Below, piece by piece: positions 62,631-64,000 of a DNA stretch of 64,000 nucleotides. The first letter of the stretch is position 1. Each line of letters begins with the position of its first letter. Both the position numbers and the translations under genes were made by a program. The notes under the pieces are model-generated. The model did no database searches. It had not been told where the DNA came from and worked only from the letters and a program-made list of their open reading frames with translations. The DNA lies in contig NZ_JADNYK010000002.1 in the NCBI RefSeq assembly GCF_017810075.1, positions 496,001 to 560,000 of the forward strand, given 5' to 3'. This DNA comes from Pseudozobellia sp. WGM2 (GTDB taxonomy: Bacteria; Bacteroidota; Bacteroidia; Flavobacteriales; Flavobacteriaceae).

Positions 62631-64000
62631 ATGAAGTTTGCGGAATACAAAGGATTGGATTTGCCAAAAGTGGCGGAGGAGATACTAGCTTATTGGAAAG
62701 AAAACGGAATTTTCGAGAAAAGTATTTCTACCCGAGAAGGTAAACCAAGTTATGTCTTTTACGAAGGTCCACCATCAGCGAATGGTATGCCCGGCATACA
62801 CCACGTAATGGCACGTACTATTAAAGATATTTTTCCGCGCTATAAAACTATGAAGGGGTTTCAAGTAAAAAGAAAAGCCGGTTGGGATACCCATGGTCTA
62901 CCCATTGAATTAGGGGTCGAAAAAGAATTGGGCATCACTAAAGAAGATATCGGTCAGAAGATATCTGTTGAAGACTATAATGCCGCATGTAAAAAAGCGG
63001 TCATGAGATACACCGATGTTTGGAATAGGATGACCGAGCAGGTAGGTTATTGGGTAGACATGAATGACCCTTATATTACCTACAAGTCAAAATATATGGA
63101 ATCTGTATGGTGGTTGTTGAAGCAGATTTATGATAAAGGCCTTATCTACAAGGGTTATACGATTCAGCCCTATTCCCCGAAAGCCGGTACAGGGCTTAGT
63201 TCACATGAATTGAATCAACCGGGAACGTATCAAGATGTAACCGATACAACAATTGTTGCCCAATTCAAGGCCGTAGAATCTACTCTTCCCGAGTTTTTAA
63301 AGGATGAAGGAGATATCTTTTTCTTGGCTTGGACAACTACGCCATGGACACTGCCCTCGAATACGGCCTTGACCGTTGGCCCAAAGATTGAGTATGTCTT
63401 GGTCGAAACTTACAACCAATATACATTCAAGCCCATAAATGTAGTTTTAGCTAAAAAGTTGATAGGGAAACAATTTTCCGGTAAGTTTCAGGAAGTCAAG
63501 TCGAAGCCTGAATTACTCGAATATGCCTCTGGCGATAAAAAAATACCTTTTTATGTAGTAAAAGAGTTCACCGGTAATGATTTGGTCGGTATCCACTACG
63601 AGCAATTGTTAGACTATGCGCTTCCATATGAAAACCCTGAAAATGCATTTAGGGTAATCACAGGTGATTTTGTTACGACCGAAGATGGTACCGGTATAGT
63701 TCATACGGCGCCTACTTTTGGCGCTGACGACGCCTTGGTGGCCAAGCAGGCTGAGCCTGTGGTACCGCCGCTTTTGGTGCTTGATGAAAATAAGAATCCT
63801 GTGCCGTTAGTAGATTTACAGGGTAAATTTAGGCCTGAGATGAAAGAATTGGCCGGTAAATATGTAAAAAACGAATACTATAACTTAGGCGAGGTGCCTG
63901 AGAGATCGGTCGACGTTGAAATCGCTATTCGGCTTAAAGAAGAGAATCGGGCGTTCAAAGTAGAGAAGTATGTGCACAGCTATCCGAACTGCTGGCGTAC
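62631..64000 (+). CDS. ileS: Isoleucine--tRNA ligase, N-terminal part
   Basis: Class I synthetase that charges tRNA-Ile. The visible 456 residues run to the window end without a stop. The HIGH-type motif is GPPSANGMPGIHHVMART (His57-His58). The sequence continues with GWDTHGLPIELGVEKELG and SPKAGTGLSSHELNQPGTYQ. The editing (CP1) domain begins near residue 195 and holds WTTTPWTLPSNTALTVGP and VITGDFVTTEDGTGIVHTAP. The KMSKS motif lies beyond the edge. The gene order recO - receptor - ileS resembles other flavobacteria. Confidence 0.98.
   Translation, partial: MKFAEYKGLDLPKVAEEILAYWKENGIFEKSISTREGKPSYVFYEGPPSANGMPGIHHVMARTIKDIFPRYKTMKGFQVKRKAGWDTHGLPIELGVEKELGITKEDIGQKISVEDYNAACKKAVMRYTDVWNRMTEQVGYWVDMNDPYITYKSKYMESVWWLLKQIYDKGLIYKGYTIQPYSPKAGTGLSSHELNQPGTYQDVTDTTIVAQFKAVESTLPEFLKDEGDIFFLAWTTTPWTLPSNTALTVGPKIEYVLVETYNQYTFKPINVVLAKKLIGKQFSGKFQEVKSKPELLEYASGDKKIPFYVVKEFTGNDLVGIHYEQLLDYALPYENPENAFRVITGDFVTTEDGTGIVHTAPTFGADDALVAKQAEPVVPPLLVLDENKNPVPLVDLQGKFRPEMKELAGKYVKNEYYNLGEVPERSVDVEIAIRLKEENRAFKVEKYVHSYPNCWR

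Overview
The window looks like chromosome of a marine Flavobacteriaceae bacterium (Bacteroidota). Support comes from gene content and signals: a GbsR-type regulator ahead of an RND pump, a complete Bat (Bacteroides aerotolerance) operon, many short lipoproteins with a Bacteroidota-style lipobox, a SusC-like/TonB receptor next to recO and ileS, few Shine-Dalgarno sites, and promoters of the flavobacterial form (TTG, about 20 nt, TAnnTTTG). The DNA is moderately AT-rich. I see no tRNA, rRNA, CRISPR array, intact insertion sequence or prophage. Coding density is high and only two gaps exceed 300 bases.

Layout. 1-2.7 kb: gbsR - adaptor - RND efflux operon (pump truncated by the window edge) with an 11-bp-arm inverted repeat at the promoter. 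2.7-4.2 kb: pheS and a small partner. 4.3-9.6 kb: inorganic carbon/anion region with two SulP transporters, a UspA-like protein and a beta carbonic anhydrase. 9.6-19.1 kb: Bat operon (MoxR ATPase, DUF58, two-TM 553-aa protein, BatA, BatB, BatC, BatD, BatE, 98-aa small protein), almost without gaps. 19.3-27.4 kb: aldo/keto reductase, SDR, an AlbA_2-type protein, a PfkB kinase, then an SPFH-GYF / zinc-ribbon / phosphoesterase cassette and an acyl-ACP desaturase. 27.5-35.3 kb (minus): HHH protein, OmpA, antiquitin-like ALDH, DUF1304, CHASE histidine kinase, 3-hydroxyanthranilate dioxygenase, CAP lipoprotein, CvpA. 35.4-43.3 kb: glycerol use (glpK, glpD), gpsA and two repeat-containing lipoproteins. 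43.4-54 kb: DUF421, a third SulP, cytochrome c, YheT hydrolase, flavin oxidoreductase, Gfo/Idh oxidoreductase, thioesterase, EamA, ArsC-like, DinB, DUF3298. 53-64 kb: cystathionine synthase/lyase, gdhA, MBOAT plus SGNH-like partner, recO, TonB receptor, a LEA-like lipoprotein and the 5' part of ileS.

How it fits together. SulP, UspA-like and carbonic anhydrase genes are consistent with bicarbonate uptake and interconversion. GlpK and GlpD form a glycerol catabolic pair, and GpsA makes glycerol-3-phosphate for lipids. The Bat proteins form a predicted MoxR/vWA envelope complex. MBOAT plus SGNH-like protein is a predicted export-side O-acylation pair.

I found no feature that I can defend as a wholly new system. 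The items most worth a second look are the SPFH-GYF/zinc-ribbon/phosphoesterase cassette, the isolated MBOAT pair, the extended 553-aa Bat protein, the bicarbonate cluster, a possible insertion-sequence end at 61.74-61.80 kb, and several unexplained palindromes.
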